Below are positions 31,501 to 39,533 of a stretch of DNA of 64,000 nucleotides, one piece after another. The first letter of the stretch is position 1, and each line of letters starts with the position of its first letter. The notes below the pieces were generated by a model. It was not told the DNA's origin. It searched no databases and saw only the letters and a program-made list of their open reading frames with translations. The translations under genes were made by a program, and so were the position numbers. This DNA comes from Streptomyces sp. HNM0574 (GTDB lineage: Bacteria > Actinomycetota > Actinomycetes > Streptomycetales > Streptomycetaceae), in contig NZ_JAASAH010000008.1 of assembly GCF_012726235.1 (NCBI RefSeq), positions 124,001-188,000 of the forward strand. The letters run 5' to 3'.

Positions 31501-34500
31501 ATCATCCCCGGGACGGCCTACGTCGAGATGGTCGCGGCGGCGGCCCGCGCGGCGCGCGGCACCGTCCCTGAGCTGCGGGACGTCACCTACCACCGGGCGA
31601 TCTATCTGAGGCCCGAGGAGGCGCCGCCGGTGGTCCGGGTGGCGATCACCCCTGCTGCGGACGGCAGTTGGTCCTTCGAGGTGAGTGCCCGGGAGGCGGA
31701 GGAGACGGAGTTCTCCCGCCGGGTGACGGGCGGCCTGGACTTCGGGGGGACGGGCGCCGCCCCGTCGGAACCGGCCACCCGCGAAGCCGTCACGGCACGC
31801 TGTACCGAGAGCACCGGCGACGAGTTCTACCGCGCGTTCGCCGCCAAGGGGAACCAGTGGCTGGGCGCGTTCCAGGGGGTCCGCGCCGTGTGGCGCGGCG
31901 AGGCGGAGGCGCTGGCGCGGATCGAGGCACCCTCCTCGCTCGGCCCGGTGGACGACCGCCACCTCTTCCACCCGGCGCTGCTCGACGCCTGCGGGCACAC
32001 GCTGGCCGCCGCCATCGGGGACGCCGGACCGGCCGACGAGCACGACGCGTTCGTCCTCGGCGGCATCACCGCCGTCCGCCTCCACCACCGCCCGGACGGG
32101 CCCGTGTGGAGCCATGCGGTCCGCACCGCCGTACGCCCCGACGCGGTCGTCGGGACGGTCCAGGTGCGCGACGAACAGGGCCTGCTGATCGCCGAGTTGG
32201 AGGGCGTGACGCTGCGCTTCCTGGTGCCCAGGGAGCAGCCGAGGGACACCTCGGGATGGGTGCACGACGTCGTCTGGCGGCCGGCCGCGGCACCCGCCCC
32301 CGCCGCCCGCCCGGACGGCTACTGGCTGCTGTTCGGCGGCGCGGACGAGGCCACGGCCACGCTCGCCGGGCTCCTCGGCGGCCGCGTGGTCGTCGTGGAG
32401 GAGGGCACGGCGTACGAGCGTCCGGGTCCCGACCGGTACCGGATCGCCCCGGACTCGGCCGAGGGCCACCGCCGCCTGCTCGACGACCTCGACCGGGACA
32501 CGGGCGGCGAACCCTGCGCGGGAATCGTGCACGGATGGTCGCGCACGGCCCGGGACCCGGAGAGCCGCACCGAACCGGCGGCGGACGTGGCGCGGGCGGT
32601 GCGGCGGGCCGAACAGCTCGGCTGCCACAGCGTGTTGCACCTGGTGCGGGCACTGGACGCACAGGCCGGGACGGTCCCCCGGCTCTTCCTGGTGACCGAG
32701 GGCGCGCAGCATCTGCCGGAAGCGCCGGGCCCGGTCTCGGTCGGGCAGGCGATGCTGTGGGGCTTCGGCCGTTCGCTGGCCCAGGAGTACCGGCGGTGGA
32801 CGTGCACCCTGGTGGACCTGGAGCCGGGCAGCGGGGACCTCTCCCCGCTCGCCGCCGAACTCCTCGGCGGGACGGGCCGGGAGCACCAGATCGCGTTCCG
32901 CGGCGGCCGCCGCTACGTACCCCGCCTGGTGCCCCGCGCTCCGTCCGCAGCACCGCCCGCCCCGCGCGCGGCAGTCGGCCGGGCGCCCGCCCGGTACGCC
33001 CTGCGCGCCCGCACGGCCGGACTGCTGGACTCGCTGGAGCGGGTCCCGGTGCCGGAACGGGGCCCGGGACCGGGCGAGGTGGAGATCCGGACCACCCACT
33101 CCGCGCTCAACTACCGCGACGTGCTTACCGCGATGGGCGCCTACCCCGGCCTGCCGGAAGGCGCCGCGCTGGGCTGGGAGTGCGCGGGCGTGGTGACCCG
33201 GCTCGGCGAGGGCGCGGCGGGCGTGCGGCCGGGGGACGAGGTGGTGGCCCTGGCCGAGGGCGCGCTGGCCAGCCACGTCGTGGCCGACGCCCGCCTGGTG
33301 GCCCGCGTCCCCTCCCGGCTGACGGCCGAGGAGGCGCTCACCCTGCCCGCCGCGTACCTCACCGCGTACCACGGGCTGCACGAACTGGCCGGACTCGCAC
33401 CGGGGGAGCGGGTGCTGATCCACTCCGCGACCGGCGGCGTCGGCCTGGCCGCCGTCCGCACGGCACTGTGGCGCGGCGCCGAGGTGTTCGCGACGGCGGG
33501 CAGCCCGCAGAAGCGGGCCCTGCTGAAGACCATGGGCATCCGGCACGTCGCCGACTCCCGCTCCACCGGCTTCGCGGACGCGGTGCTCGACGCCACCCGC
33601 GGCGAGGGTGTCGACGTCGTCCTCAACTCCCTCTCCGGCGAGGCCATTTCCCGGAACCTGTCGCTGCTCGCGCCGTACGGACGGTACGTCGAGATGAGCA
33701 AGAAGGACCTTCTGGAGAACAGCCGGATCGGCCTCCTTCCGTTCTCCAGGAGCCTCACCTTCCACGCCATGGACCTGGTCGACATGCTCCGCAACCGGCC
33801 CCGGCAGGCCGGCGTACTGTTCGACCGGGTGCTCGAACTCGTCGAGAGCCACGCCTTCGAGCCGCTGCCGTACGAGGTCTACGAGGGCGCGGACGCCGAG
33901 TCCGCGTTCCGGCGGATGGCCCGGGCCCAGCACGTCGGCAAGGTCCTGCTCCGCCTCGACGGCAGCCCTGAGACGGCGGTTCCGGTGCCCGCACCCCCGG
34001 CCGCCCCGGCAGCGGCTCCGGGCGCCGACTGGCAGGTGTCCGGCGGGAGTTGCCTGATCACCGGCGGGCTCGGCGGCATCGGCACCGAGCTGGCCAAGTG
34101 GCTGATCCACCGAGGCGCCCGCGACCTGATCCTGGTGGGCCGCAGCCCGCTCGGCGGCCGCGCGCCCCTGCTGAAGTCCCTGGAACGCGACGGGGCCCGG
34201 GTCACCTACCACGCCGTGGACGTCGCCGACGAGGCCGCGATGCGGGACCTGCTACGGGAGCACGCGGAGAGCGGCCGTCCGCCCGTACGCGGCGTCCTGC
34301 ACGCGGCCGGCGTCATCGACCTCGCCCCGGCGGCCGAGCTGGACCCGGACGCGTTCTCCGCCACGGTCCGGCCCAAGGTCACCGGCGCGTGGACCCTGCA
34401 CCGGGTGCTGGAGGACACGCCGCTGGACTTCTTCGCCCTGTTCTCCTCGGCCTCCGCCGTCCTGGGCTCACCCATGCTGGGCGCCTACGCCGCCGCGAAC

Positions 34501-35169
34501 GCCGCACTCGACGCCCTGGCCCACCACCGCCGGGCCCGCGGCCTGCCCGCGCTCTCGGTCAACTGGGGCTTCTGGTCCACCGTCGGCATGGTCGCCCGGT
34601 ACGCCGAGGAACACGGCCGCGACCTGGCCCCTCAGGGAATGGACAGCTTCACCCCGCACGAGGCCATCGGCCTCCTCCAGGACCTGCTCGCCGGCACCTC
34701 CACCCAGGCCACGGTGCTCGCCACCGACTGGCAGCGCTGGCGCACCGCCTACCCGGACGCGGCACGCGACGCCCTGCTGACGGAACTGGTGGGGGAGGAA
34801 CCGGCGCCCACCGAGCCCCCGACGCCCCTGCCCAAGCAGCGAGTTGCGGCCCCGGAGCCGCGCCCGGAACCCGCCGGGCCTCCCCGTCCGGAGCCCGCCG
34901 AGCCCTCCGAGGGCACCGCGCAAGGCCCGGACGCCGTACGGGAGTTCCTCACCGAACGCCTCGCCAAGGTGCTGGCACTCCCGCCCCAGCGGCTGAGTGC
35001 CCGCAAGCCGCTCAACAGGCAGGGGCTGGACTCCCTGATGGCCACCGAGGTACGCGGCCAGGTGCAGCGCGCGTACGAGGTCACGGTGCCGCTGGCACGC
35101 ATCCTGGGTGGTCAGAGCCTGGCCGACCTCACGGAGTTCATCACCGGGGAACTGGAGGGACGTTCATGA
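28600..35169 (+). CDS. Highly reducing type I PKS (KS-AT-DH-ER-KR-ACP)
   Basis: A 2189-residue single-module PKS. KS carries DTACSSS (Cys204), VEAHGTGT and KSNIGHAEGA. AT carries GHSMGE (Ser657) and VDFASH, closer to the methylmalonyl-type YASH/VASH than to malonyl-type HAFH. DH has DHQVQGVVIIPGTAY and HPALLDACGH. ER has a GGVG nucleotide site in HSATGGVGLAAV (about residue 1609). KR has GGLGGIG (about residue 1823) with Ser and Tyr of the catalytic set (FSSASAVLG, GAYAAANA). ACP has GLDSLMATEV (Ser2145). All reductive domains look intact, so each round should give a saturated, methyl-branched unit. It has no thioesterase, no docking helix that I can see and no partner PKS module, so iterative use resembling mycobacterial Mas-type enzymes is plausible. 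ATG at 28600 follows AAGGA. The stop overlaps the convergent LuxR gene. Confidence 0.95.
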   Translation: MTHRKNAKRDSRQSRAPRPSARQQPPAEPALHPDHAVAVVGLACSFPQAADETEFWSRLCEGHDCITEVPPTRFDIDAYHDPRPGTPGKIVSRHGGFLDGIDAFDADFFGIAPREAGRMDPQQRLLLETAAVAVEDAGLTRARLAEGRTGVFVGSMGRNYWDTMSRRGVLDIYANAGTAPSVLSGRLSYAFDLHGPSLTVDTACSSSLTAVHLACQSLRSGESTTALVGGVNLVLVPEESITFSDGRMLAPDGRCKFASASADGFVRSEGVGVVVLKPLRTALEDGDAVRAVIRGSAVVNDGQWSDAMMAPAETAQRETLRAAYADAGVDPARVDYVEAHGTGTAAGDPVELRALSTVLGEGREDGEPLLVGSVKSNIGHAEGAAGIAGLIKAVLVLEHGLVPPSLHSAEPTPAVDWQAAPVRVPQETTRWAEGERARVAGVSSFGISGTNAHVVLSGYRPEATAPATPGPEPARARLLALSSHRPETLHRVARDYRDLLMRDDGEAAPLRDVCFSAATRREHRESRLTLVGSDRRELAGKLDTFLDGEPAAFLRSADEVYPERAQVVFVFPGQGSQWVGMGRELFRTEPEFRRALEECDAAIRRESGWSVVELVTEAEEEPEDVAVVQPALWAMEVALAAVWRSWGLEPDVVVGHSMGEVAAACASGALSIADGAAVICRRSALAKEVSGRGAMASVELSAADAARELEPYEGLVSVAAVNGPSSTILSGDGDAMREVLVTLQKKGVFCRLVRVDFASHGPQVEPLREPLLTALKTLDPRDGTVPMYSTVLAEPVDGSGLTADYWARNLRQPVLFGPVVERLLERGPTVFVEVSPHPILVPAMREYVDAAPAGSLAVGSTRRHEPETACLLDSLAAVHLNGQPLDLGRLFEKESAYVRLPGPAWERQRYWFPDTPSAGGPAPREKTDEGDHPLLGRPVPGEGHVWEGPVDLAANAYLRDHQVQGVVIIPGTAYVEMVAAAARAARGTVPELRDVTYHRAIYLRPEEAPPVVRVAITPAADGSWSFEVSAREAEETEFSRRVTGGLDFGGTGAAPSEPATREAVTARCTESTGDEFYRAFAAKGNQWLGAFQGVRAVWRGEAEALARIEAPSSLGPVDDRHLFHPALLDACGHTLAAAIGDAGPADEHDAFVLGGITAVRLHHRPDGPVWSHAVRTAVRPDAVVGTVQVRDEQGLLIAELEGVTLRFLVPREQPRDTSGWVHDVVWRPAAAPAPAARPDGYWLLFGGADEATATLAGLLGGRVVVVEEGTAYERPGPDRYRIAPDSAEGHRRLLDDLDRDTGGEPCAGIVHGWSRTARDPESRTEPAADVARAVRRAEQLGCHSVLHLVRALDAQAGTVPRLFLVTEGAQHLPEAPGPVSVGQAMLWGFGRSLAQEYRRWTCTLVDLEPGSGDLSPLAAELLGGTGREHQIAFRGGRRYVPRLVPRAPSAAPPAPRAAVGRAPARYALRARTAGLLDSLERVPVPERGPGPGEVEIRTTHSALNYRDVLTAMGAYPGLPEGAALGWECAGVVTRLGEGAAGVRPGDEVVALAEGALASHVVADARLVARVPSRLTAEEALTLPAAYLTAYHGLHELAGLAPGERVLIHSATGGVGLAAVRTALWRGAEVFATAGSPQKRALLKTMGIRHVADSRSTGFADAVLDATRGEGVDVVLNSLSGEAISRNLSLLAPYGRYVEMSKKDLLENSRIGLLPFSRSLTFHAMDLVDMLRNRPRQAGVLFDRVLELVESHAFEPLPYEVYEGADAESAFRRMARAQHVGKVLLRLDGSPETAVPVPAPPAAPAAAPGADWQVSGGSCLITGGLGGIGTELAKWLIHRGARDLILVGRSPLGGRAPLLKSLERDGARVTYHAVDVADEAAMRDLLREHAESGRPPVRGVLHAAGVIDLAPAAELDPDAFSATVRPKVTGAWTLHRVLEDTPLDFFALFSSASAVLGSPMLGAYAAANAALDALAHHRRARGLPALSVNWGFWSTVGMVARYAEEHGRDLAPQGMDSFTPHEAIGLLQDLLAGTSTQATVLATDWQRWRTAYPDAARDALLTELVGEEPAPTEPPTPLPKQRVAAPEPRPEPAGPPRPEPAEPSEGTAQGPDAVREFLTERLAKVLALPPQRLSARKPLNRQGLDSLMATEVRGQVQRAYEVTVPLARILGGQSLADLTEFITGELEGRS

Positions 35170-35985
35170 GGTGATCAGCGGCGGGCCCTGCGCAGCGGTG
35201 TCGCTCAGGGCCCGCCCGTTCCCCGTACGCCGTGCCCGGGCAGGCCCCGGGTCCCCGCCTTTGTCCGCGGGACCCGGGACGACGGCCATCCCCAGACGCT
35301 CGCCCAGGGGCGCGGGGCGCCGCACGATGCCCGCCTCGTACGCGAAGATGACCGCCTGCACACGGTCCCGCAGTGCGAGTTTCCCGAGGATGTTCTGCAC
35401 ATGGGATTTGACGGTGGACTCCGCGACTCCGAGTCCCGCTGCGATTTCCGGATTCGAGAGGCCCTGAACCATGAGCTCGAATACCCGTCGTTCCCGTCTC
35501 GTTAAATTCCGCACCTGTTCGAGGGTCTCCTGCGAAGCTCCCCTCAGGGAGACCGAAGCGGTGGCGAGATTCCTCGCGAGATCGGTCCGCACCGGAAGAT
35601 ATCCGGCGGCGGCCATCCGCACCGCCGCGATCAGCTCGGCCGGCCCCACGCTCCGGCTCAACAGCGTGCAGCGGCCGATCCGCAGCAGGCTGACGGCCTG
35701 GTCGTCCAGGGAGGAGACCAGCACGATCAGATGGACCGGCCGCGCGTCGCTCGACTGCGCCGCTATCCGCTCGGCGAGCACCAACGTCTCGCGCGAGAGC
35801 ACCCGTTCACTGCACAGGATGACGTCCGGCCGATACCGGCACGCCACCCGCTGTGCCGTCGCCGGTGATTCGATGTCACCGACGATCGCCATTCCCGGTT
35901 CCTTGCCGAAAACAGCGTTCAGACCGGCCCGATCCAGCTGGTCCTCGCAGACGAGAAGGACGCCCGTATCCACCCGACCCACCAT
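35164..35985 (-). CDS. LuxR/NarL-type atypical response regulator
   Basis: A 273-residue regulator with an N-terminal receiver-like domain (about 1-130) and a C-terminal LuxR helix-turn-helix (LTRRERRVFELMVQGLSNPE, then AAGLGVAESTVKSHVQNIL). The receiver looks unable to take a phosphate: where NarL-type proteins have a conserved Asp (PDVVLLDxRM), this one reads PDVILCSERV, and the switch Lys appears replaced by Arg. Phosphorylation-independent or ligand control is likely. ATG at 35985 follows GGAGGGGG; a GTG at 36018 lies upstream of that site. The codon at 35503-35505 is TTA. It faces the end of the NRPS/PKS operon and is the obvious candidate for its pathway regulator. Confidence 0.9.
   Translation of the reverse strand: MVGRVDTGVLLVCEDQLDRAGLNAVFGKEPGMAIVGDIESPATAQRVACRYRPDVILCSERVLSRETLVLAERIAAQSSDARPVHLIVLVSSLDDQAVSLLRIGRCTLLSRSVGPAELIAAVRMAAAGYLPVRTDLARNLATASVSLRGASQETLEQVRNLTRRERRVFELMVQGLSNPEIAAGLGVAESTVKSHVQNILGKLALRDRVQAVIFAYEAGIVRRPAPLGERLGMAVVPGPADKGGDPGPARARRTGNGRALSDTAAQGPPLITS
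35503..35505 (-). promoter_or_regulatory. Rare TTA leucine codon in the LuxR regulator
   Basis: On the minus strand the codons read Arg-Asn-TTA-Thr-Arg-Arg, at about codon 161 and right at the start of the DNA-binding domain. Without the bldA tRNA the protein would lack its helix-turn-helix, which would tie expression of cluster A to development. Confidence 0.75.
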
Positions 35986-36319
35986 TCCGTCCCCCTCCGA
36001 AGGGTCATCTTTCAGCACACATGGTTACTCGGAATGAGGGTGGACAAACCATCAACTTCAAGCCATGGGGTCTTCAGAAAGAGCACAAGCGACCACCGAA
36101 GCAGTCAAAACTCTGGCATTCCACGATGAATCCTCGATGAAAGCCCCGTGAGGGCTCCCACATGAGCCCACGTCCGGGAGGGGCGCGGGGCCCATGCTCC
36201 GCGCCCCACAGACCGGTTGGCCGGTCAGTGGTGGAGGAGGAGGCTCAGCCGGCCCTGGCGCCCTGGCGCCCTGGGGCGCTCTGGCGAACCTGCGCTGGGG
36301 CACCTGACAGGTCCCCAAC
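35986..36319. other. Gene-free stretch upstream of the LuxR regulator
   Basis: About 330 bp without a credible gene. It is less GC-rich near 36020-36140 than its surroundings and should hold the LuxR promoter, but I find no convincing -35/-10 pair. The reading frames here lack homology and codon bias. Confidence 0.5.
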
Positions 36320-36386
36320 CTCGCCCACAACAGGGCGAGCCCTGTTCGGGACAAAGAGACCGAGGGTTCGAATCCCGCCATCCCGG
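36320..36386 (+). pseudogene. 3' half of tRNA-Pro(CGG), attachment-site remnant
   Basis: From 36345 the sequence reads as a tRNA 3' half: anticodon loop TTCGGGA (anticodon CGG), stem strand CAAAG, variable loop AGACC, T stem GAGGG, T loop TTCGAAT, then CCCGC and acceptor strand CATCCCG with discriminator G (36386). The T stem has one A-G mismatch. The 5' half is missing: upstream bases cannot pair with the acceptor, and 36320-36339 is instead a 7-bp hairpin CTCGCCC/GGGCGAG. A tRNA cut near its anticodon loop is the usual scar of a site-specific integration event. Confidence 0.6.
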
Positions 36387-36397
36387 CAGTCGAAATA

Positions 36398-36443
36398 GCA
36401 GGTCAGGCCCGGTGCTGAGGATTCCGTACCGGGCCTGGCCTGC
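36398..36443. terminator. 16-bp bidirectional terminator hairpin
   Basis: GCAGGTCAGGCCCGGT (36398-36413) pairs with ACCGGGCCTGGCCTGC (36428-36443) with one G-T wobble and a 14-base loop. It lies 12 bp after the tRNA remnant, so it was probably the tRNA terminator. It also lies downstream of the minus-strand operon ending at 36552. From here to 36551 I see nothing else. Confidence 0.75.
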
Positions 36444-36551
36444 GTTCGGAGGGCATTCTGGGAGCCAGGTGAAAGCCGACTTCGGGATGTGGCCTCCCGC
36501 TGGCTCCTCGGCACTCCGGTCGTACGAGTGCGCATGCTCCCTGTATTCAGC

Positions 36552-38015
36552 TCAGCAGCCCGCCGATGCGCTGAATTCAGCCCCCGCCGAACCGGCGCTG
36601 TGGCTCCGGAAGTCCGGCAGGGACCAGGACCTGTCGAAGAACGGGGCCGTCGGGGCGTACAGGCGGAAGTAGACGAACCAGCCGTCCTGGCCGACCGTCT
36701 TCATCCAATTGCTCTCGGCGGCCGCCGGGGCGGACGGGCCGACATACAGGTCGATGCTGCCGTCGTCGTTGTACTCGAGCTGCTCGTCGACGCTGTCCAG
36801 GCTGACGCTGCGGATCTCCGTGCCGCCGTTGTCGTAGGGGCGGCGGGTGTCCTCGCTGTAGAGCGTGAGGGACCAGAACTGGGCGGCCGGCACGTCGGCG
36901 GGGATGTGCAGGTGGTAGGAGCGATCGGCGCGCAGGAGCCGGCCGTCGCTGTCGCGCTTCGCCGTCATGAAGACCTGGCCGGCCGCGAGGGTGGGGTGAA
37001 CCATGCCCTTGGTGCTGCTGACAGCCTCGTAGAACCAGGTGGCGCGCTGGTCGAGCTGGAGCATCGTGTCGTTCTGCTGCTCGATCTCGAAATCGAAGCT
37101 CTTGTACCAGCTCGTGTGCTCCCAATACGGCTTCCTGCAGCGGGGGTTGACCTGGAGGTTGCGGACCAGGAGTTCGCCGAGTGCCGCGCCTTCCTCCAAG
37201 ATGCGGCGCTGACGGTCATCCGGCTCGAACCGCTGACCCTTGGCGATGCCGAGGGGTGCGAGCATCGCCATGAACGCCTTGTCGATCTCGCGGACAGGCT
37301 CCTCCTGGAGGGCGGCGGCCAGGTCGCTCCAGTACGCCAGTCCGCGCGCGGGCGTCGCGCTCCACTCGCGGTCGACGCCCTCGATGAAGCGGACCGGTGC
37401 CGGATCGGATCCGGCACGCGAGAGCTTCAGTCCTTCCTTGGCCGCCGTGGCCAGTTCCGGGTCCTTGGTGAGCAGCCGGAAGGCGATGAAGACGTTCACC
37501 GTGGCCGAACGGACCACGTGACGGCCGGAGTCCTCGTACGGTTGTGCGTCGTGCTCGGGGCCGAGGACGACATAGCCGCCGCCCTTGCCCGCGTCCGGGC
37601 CGGTCTGGCCGAGGTCCACAACAGGGCGCTGCCAGAAGTCCAGGACTCCACCAGCGGTGGGGCCGGCCGGGTGGTCGATGAGAACGGGGCCGTCCGCCAG
37701 GCTCGTGAAGTTGATGACGTACGGGGTCGTGAGGTTCGCCGTGACGATGCCGCGCTTCTCGCGCAGCGAGTCGTACACCACGAAGTCGCCGAACTCCGTC
37801 GACCCGAAGACCTCGCGGGCACGTTCGCGCCAGGTGAAGAACCCGACGAGCGGCAACGACCACAGGTACGCCTGAGCGGCACGCTGTGTGTCGAGCTGGT
37901 CGAAGAGAAGCTCGGCCGAGTCGTCGGTCGGGAAGGTGTGCTCCAGCTCGATCGTGCCGAACGCGGTCTCGATCTTTTCGTCACCGCTCAGGCGTGCTGC
38001 ATGCAGTTCGGTCAT
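36552..38015 (-). CDS. DUF1254/DUF1214 protein (second copy of pair)
   Basis: A 487-residue protein. The N-terminal half matches DUF1254 (AQAYLWSLPLVGFFTWRERA, then LTTPYVINFTSLADGPVLID). The C-terminal half matches DUF1214 (TYHL-like RSYHLHIPADVPAAQFWSLT and LYSEDTRRPYDNGG, ending with DLYVGPSAPAAAESNWMKT). No signal peptide is evident. Members of this pair of domains are widespread in actinobacteria and proteobacteria without a settled biochemical role. ATG at 38015 follows AAGGAGG. It is the last gene of the operon that starts at 45107 and lies 41 bp after its DUF1254 paralogue. Confidence 0.85.
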   Translation of the reverse strand: MTELHAARLSGDEKIETAFGTIELEHTFPTDDSAELLFDQLDTQRAAQAYLWSLPLVGFFTWRERAREVFGSTEFGDFVVYDSLREKRGIVTANLTTPYVINFTSLADGPVLIDHPAGPTAGGVLDFWQRPVVDLGQTGPDAGKGGGYVVLGPEHDAQPYEDSGRHVVRSATVNVFIAFRLLTKDPELATAAKEGLKLSRAGSDPAPVRFIEGVDREWSATPARGLAYWSDLAAALQEEPVREIDKAFMAMLAPLGIAKGQRFEPDDRQRRILEEGAALGELLVRNLQVNPRCRKPYWEHTSWYKSFDFEIEQQNDTMLQLDQRATWFYEAVSSTKGMVHPTLAAGQVFMTAKRDSDGRLLRADRSYHLHIPADVPAAQFWSLTLYSEDTRRPYDNGGTEIRSVSLDSVDEQLEYNDDGSIDLYVGPSAPAAAESNWMKTVGQDGWFVYFRLYAPTAPFFDRSWSLPDFRSHSAGSAGAEFSASAGC

Positions 38016-38056
38016 GGCTCCTGTGCCTCCTTGCTGGGAAACCGACGGCGCCCGAG

Positions 38057-39496
38057 TCAGGTGCGCTCGATGGCGGGCGGCGGCCACGCGCCGTGGTGGA
38101 TGGCCGGGTCGATGGGGCCGTACGCCCGCAGGATGAGCTGGAACGGACCGGGGACGCAGGGGAGCCAGTTGGAGTGGTGGCCGGGGCCCGGGTCGTCGGC
38201 CTGGATGAAGATGTCGAGTGAGCCGTCTTCCTGGTAAGTCAGGTCCGGCTGTTGACTGTTGACCGTCGTGCGGCCCGACGCGTGGTCGGGCAGGGCGCGG
38301 TCGGGCAGCGTGTAGATCGTGATCGACCAGTACGAGTCGACCTTCGGCAGCTGGTCCGCGTCCATGTGGATCGTGTAGGTCGCGTCGCCGTTCAGCGGGC
38401 GGCCCGCGGAGTCGAGGACGGCGGGCATGGCCGCGTATTCCTCTGCGGTGTTGGCGTAGATGCCGCGGTGGGCGACTCCCGCGCGCTGGAGGTAGTCGTG
38501 TCCGTAGGAGCCGGTCTGCGCGATCGGGTCGGGCAGCACCCAGCCGTTGCGGAAGGTGGTGCGGGCGGTGGCGGAGCGGGCCTGTACCAGCTTCCATCCG
38601 TCGGCGACCGCGCGCGTGAGGCCCTCGCGGGTGGCGGAGTCCAGGGTGTCCGGGACGAAGGTGTGGCCGGGGCCGACGCCGATGCGGGCGAAGAGGTGGC
38701 GCAGACCGTCCTCGGCGGGCCGCATGCCGCCCTCGTCCAGGGCGCGGTTCAGGACGGTGAAGTAGGAGAGGGAAGTGGAGAGTCCGGTCTCGTCGCGGAT
38801 CACATCGCGGCGCGGATCGTCGGCCGGTACGACGGGCGGCTCGTACGCGGTGGCGGCCAGGAAGTGTGAGAGCGGAGTGAGCGTGAAGCCCTGTTGGATC
38901 TTGCGAGTGGCCGGGAGGTCCGCCTCGGTCTCGAACAGGGTGCGCAGCAGGATGAAGCAGGTGCGGGTGGGGACGCGGACCTCGGTGACGCCCGGGGGCA
39001 GGACGCCGTCCCAGCCGGGGGCGACGAGCGCGTAGTCGCCGGGGCCGGAACCGGCAGAGCGGCTTGAGATGTTGGCGGCGGTGTCGGTGAAGCTGTCGAG
39101 AACCTGGGCCGCCCAGTAGCGCATGCCGCCGGTGTCGGGGACATGCAGCACGGTCGGCTCGTCACGCAGGTCGAGGAACGCCTCGGAGTACAGCAGGTCC
39201 GCGTTCGGCGTGACGAAGAGCCGGTAGCGGTGGTCCGCGGGGAGCGGCTCGTGGAGAAAGGTGCCCAGCGGGGCGTGCTGGGGGAAGTCCGGGTCGAGCA
39301 GGCAGGCCCGGATGCGCCAGTTGTGCACCGCGGGCCAGCCGTAGACGTAAGCCTGGACGCCGATGGTGTACGCGTCCAGGACACGGGCCTCGTAGAGGGT
39401 GTCGCTGAGGGGTGAGTCGTCGCGCTCCACGCGGTCGGCACGGATGAAGCGGGCGGGAGGGGTGGCGATGCTGCGGTCGGTGGACCAGGTCGGCAT
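38057..39496 (-). CDS. DUF1254/DUF1214 protein (first copy of pair)
   Basis: A 479-residue protein with the same two-domain plan: AYTIGVQAYVYGWPAVHNWR and VTPNADLLYSEAFLDLRDEP in the DUF1254 part, then ATYTIHMDADQLPKVDSYWS and LDIFIQADDPGPGHHSNWLP in the DUF1214 part. The two copies are clearly diverged, so they are unlikely to be a recent duplication. The start has a GAAAGG site upstream. It sits 37 bp downstream of the FAD oxidoreductase gene. Biochemical function is unknown. Confidence 0.85.
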   Translation of the reverse strand: MPTWSTDRSIATPPARFIRADRVERDDSPLSDTLYEARVLDAYTIGVQAYVYGWPAVHNWRIRACLLDPDFPQHAPLGTFLHEPLPADHRYRLFVTPNADLLYSEAFLDLRDEPTVLHVPDTGGMRYWAAQVLDSFTDTAANISSRSAGSGPGDYALVAPGWDGVLPPGVTEVRVPTRTCFILLRTLFETEADLPATRKIQQGFTLTPLSHFLAATAYEPPVVPADDPRRDVIRDETGLSTSLSYFTVLNRALDEGGMRPAEDGLRHLFARIGVGPGHTFVPDTLDSATREGLTRAVADGWKLVQARSATARTTFRNGWVLPDPIAQTGSYGHDYLQRAGVAHRGIYANTAEEYAAMPAVLDSAGRPLNGDATYTIHMDADQLPKVDSYWSITIYTLPDRALPDHASGRTTVNSQQPDLTYQEDGSLDIFIQADDPGPGHHSNWLPCVPGPFQLILRAYGPIDPAIHHGAWPPPAIERT

Positions 39497-39533
39497 GGTG
39501 TGGGCCTTTCCTGCGGGAGCTTAGGTGCGAGGG

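Noticed and set aside
28600..35169. A PUFA-synthase or enediyne-type PKS
   Set aside because: The domain order KS-AT-DH-ER-KR with a single C-terminal ACP and no tandem ACPs or PPTase domain fits a reducing type I PKS.
36482..36496. CGGGATGTGGC match to the 5' end of a tRNA-Pro, downstream of the 3' half
   Set aside because: Only 11 bases match and no D arm or anticodon stem follows, so a permuted tRNA or second attachment site is not supported.
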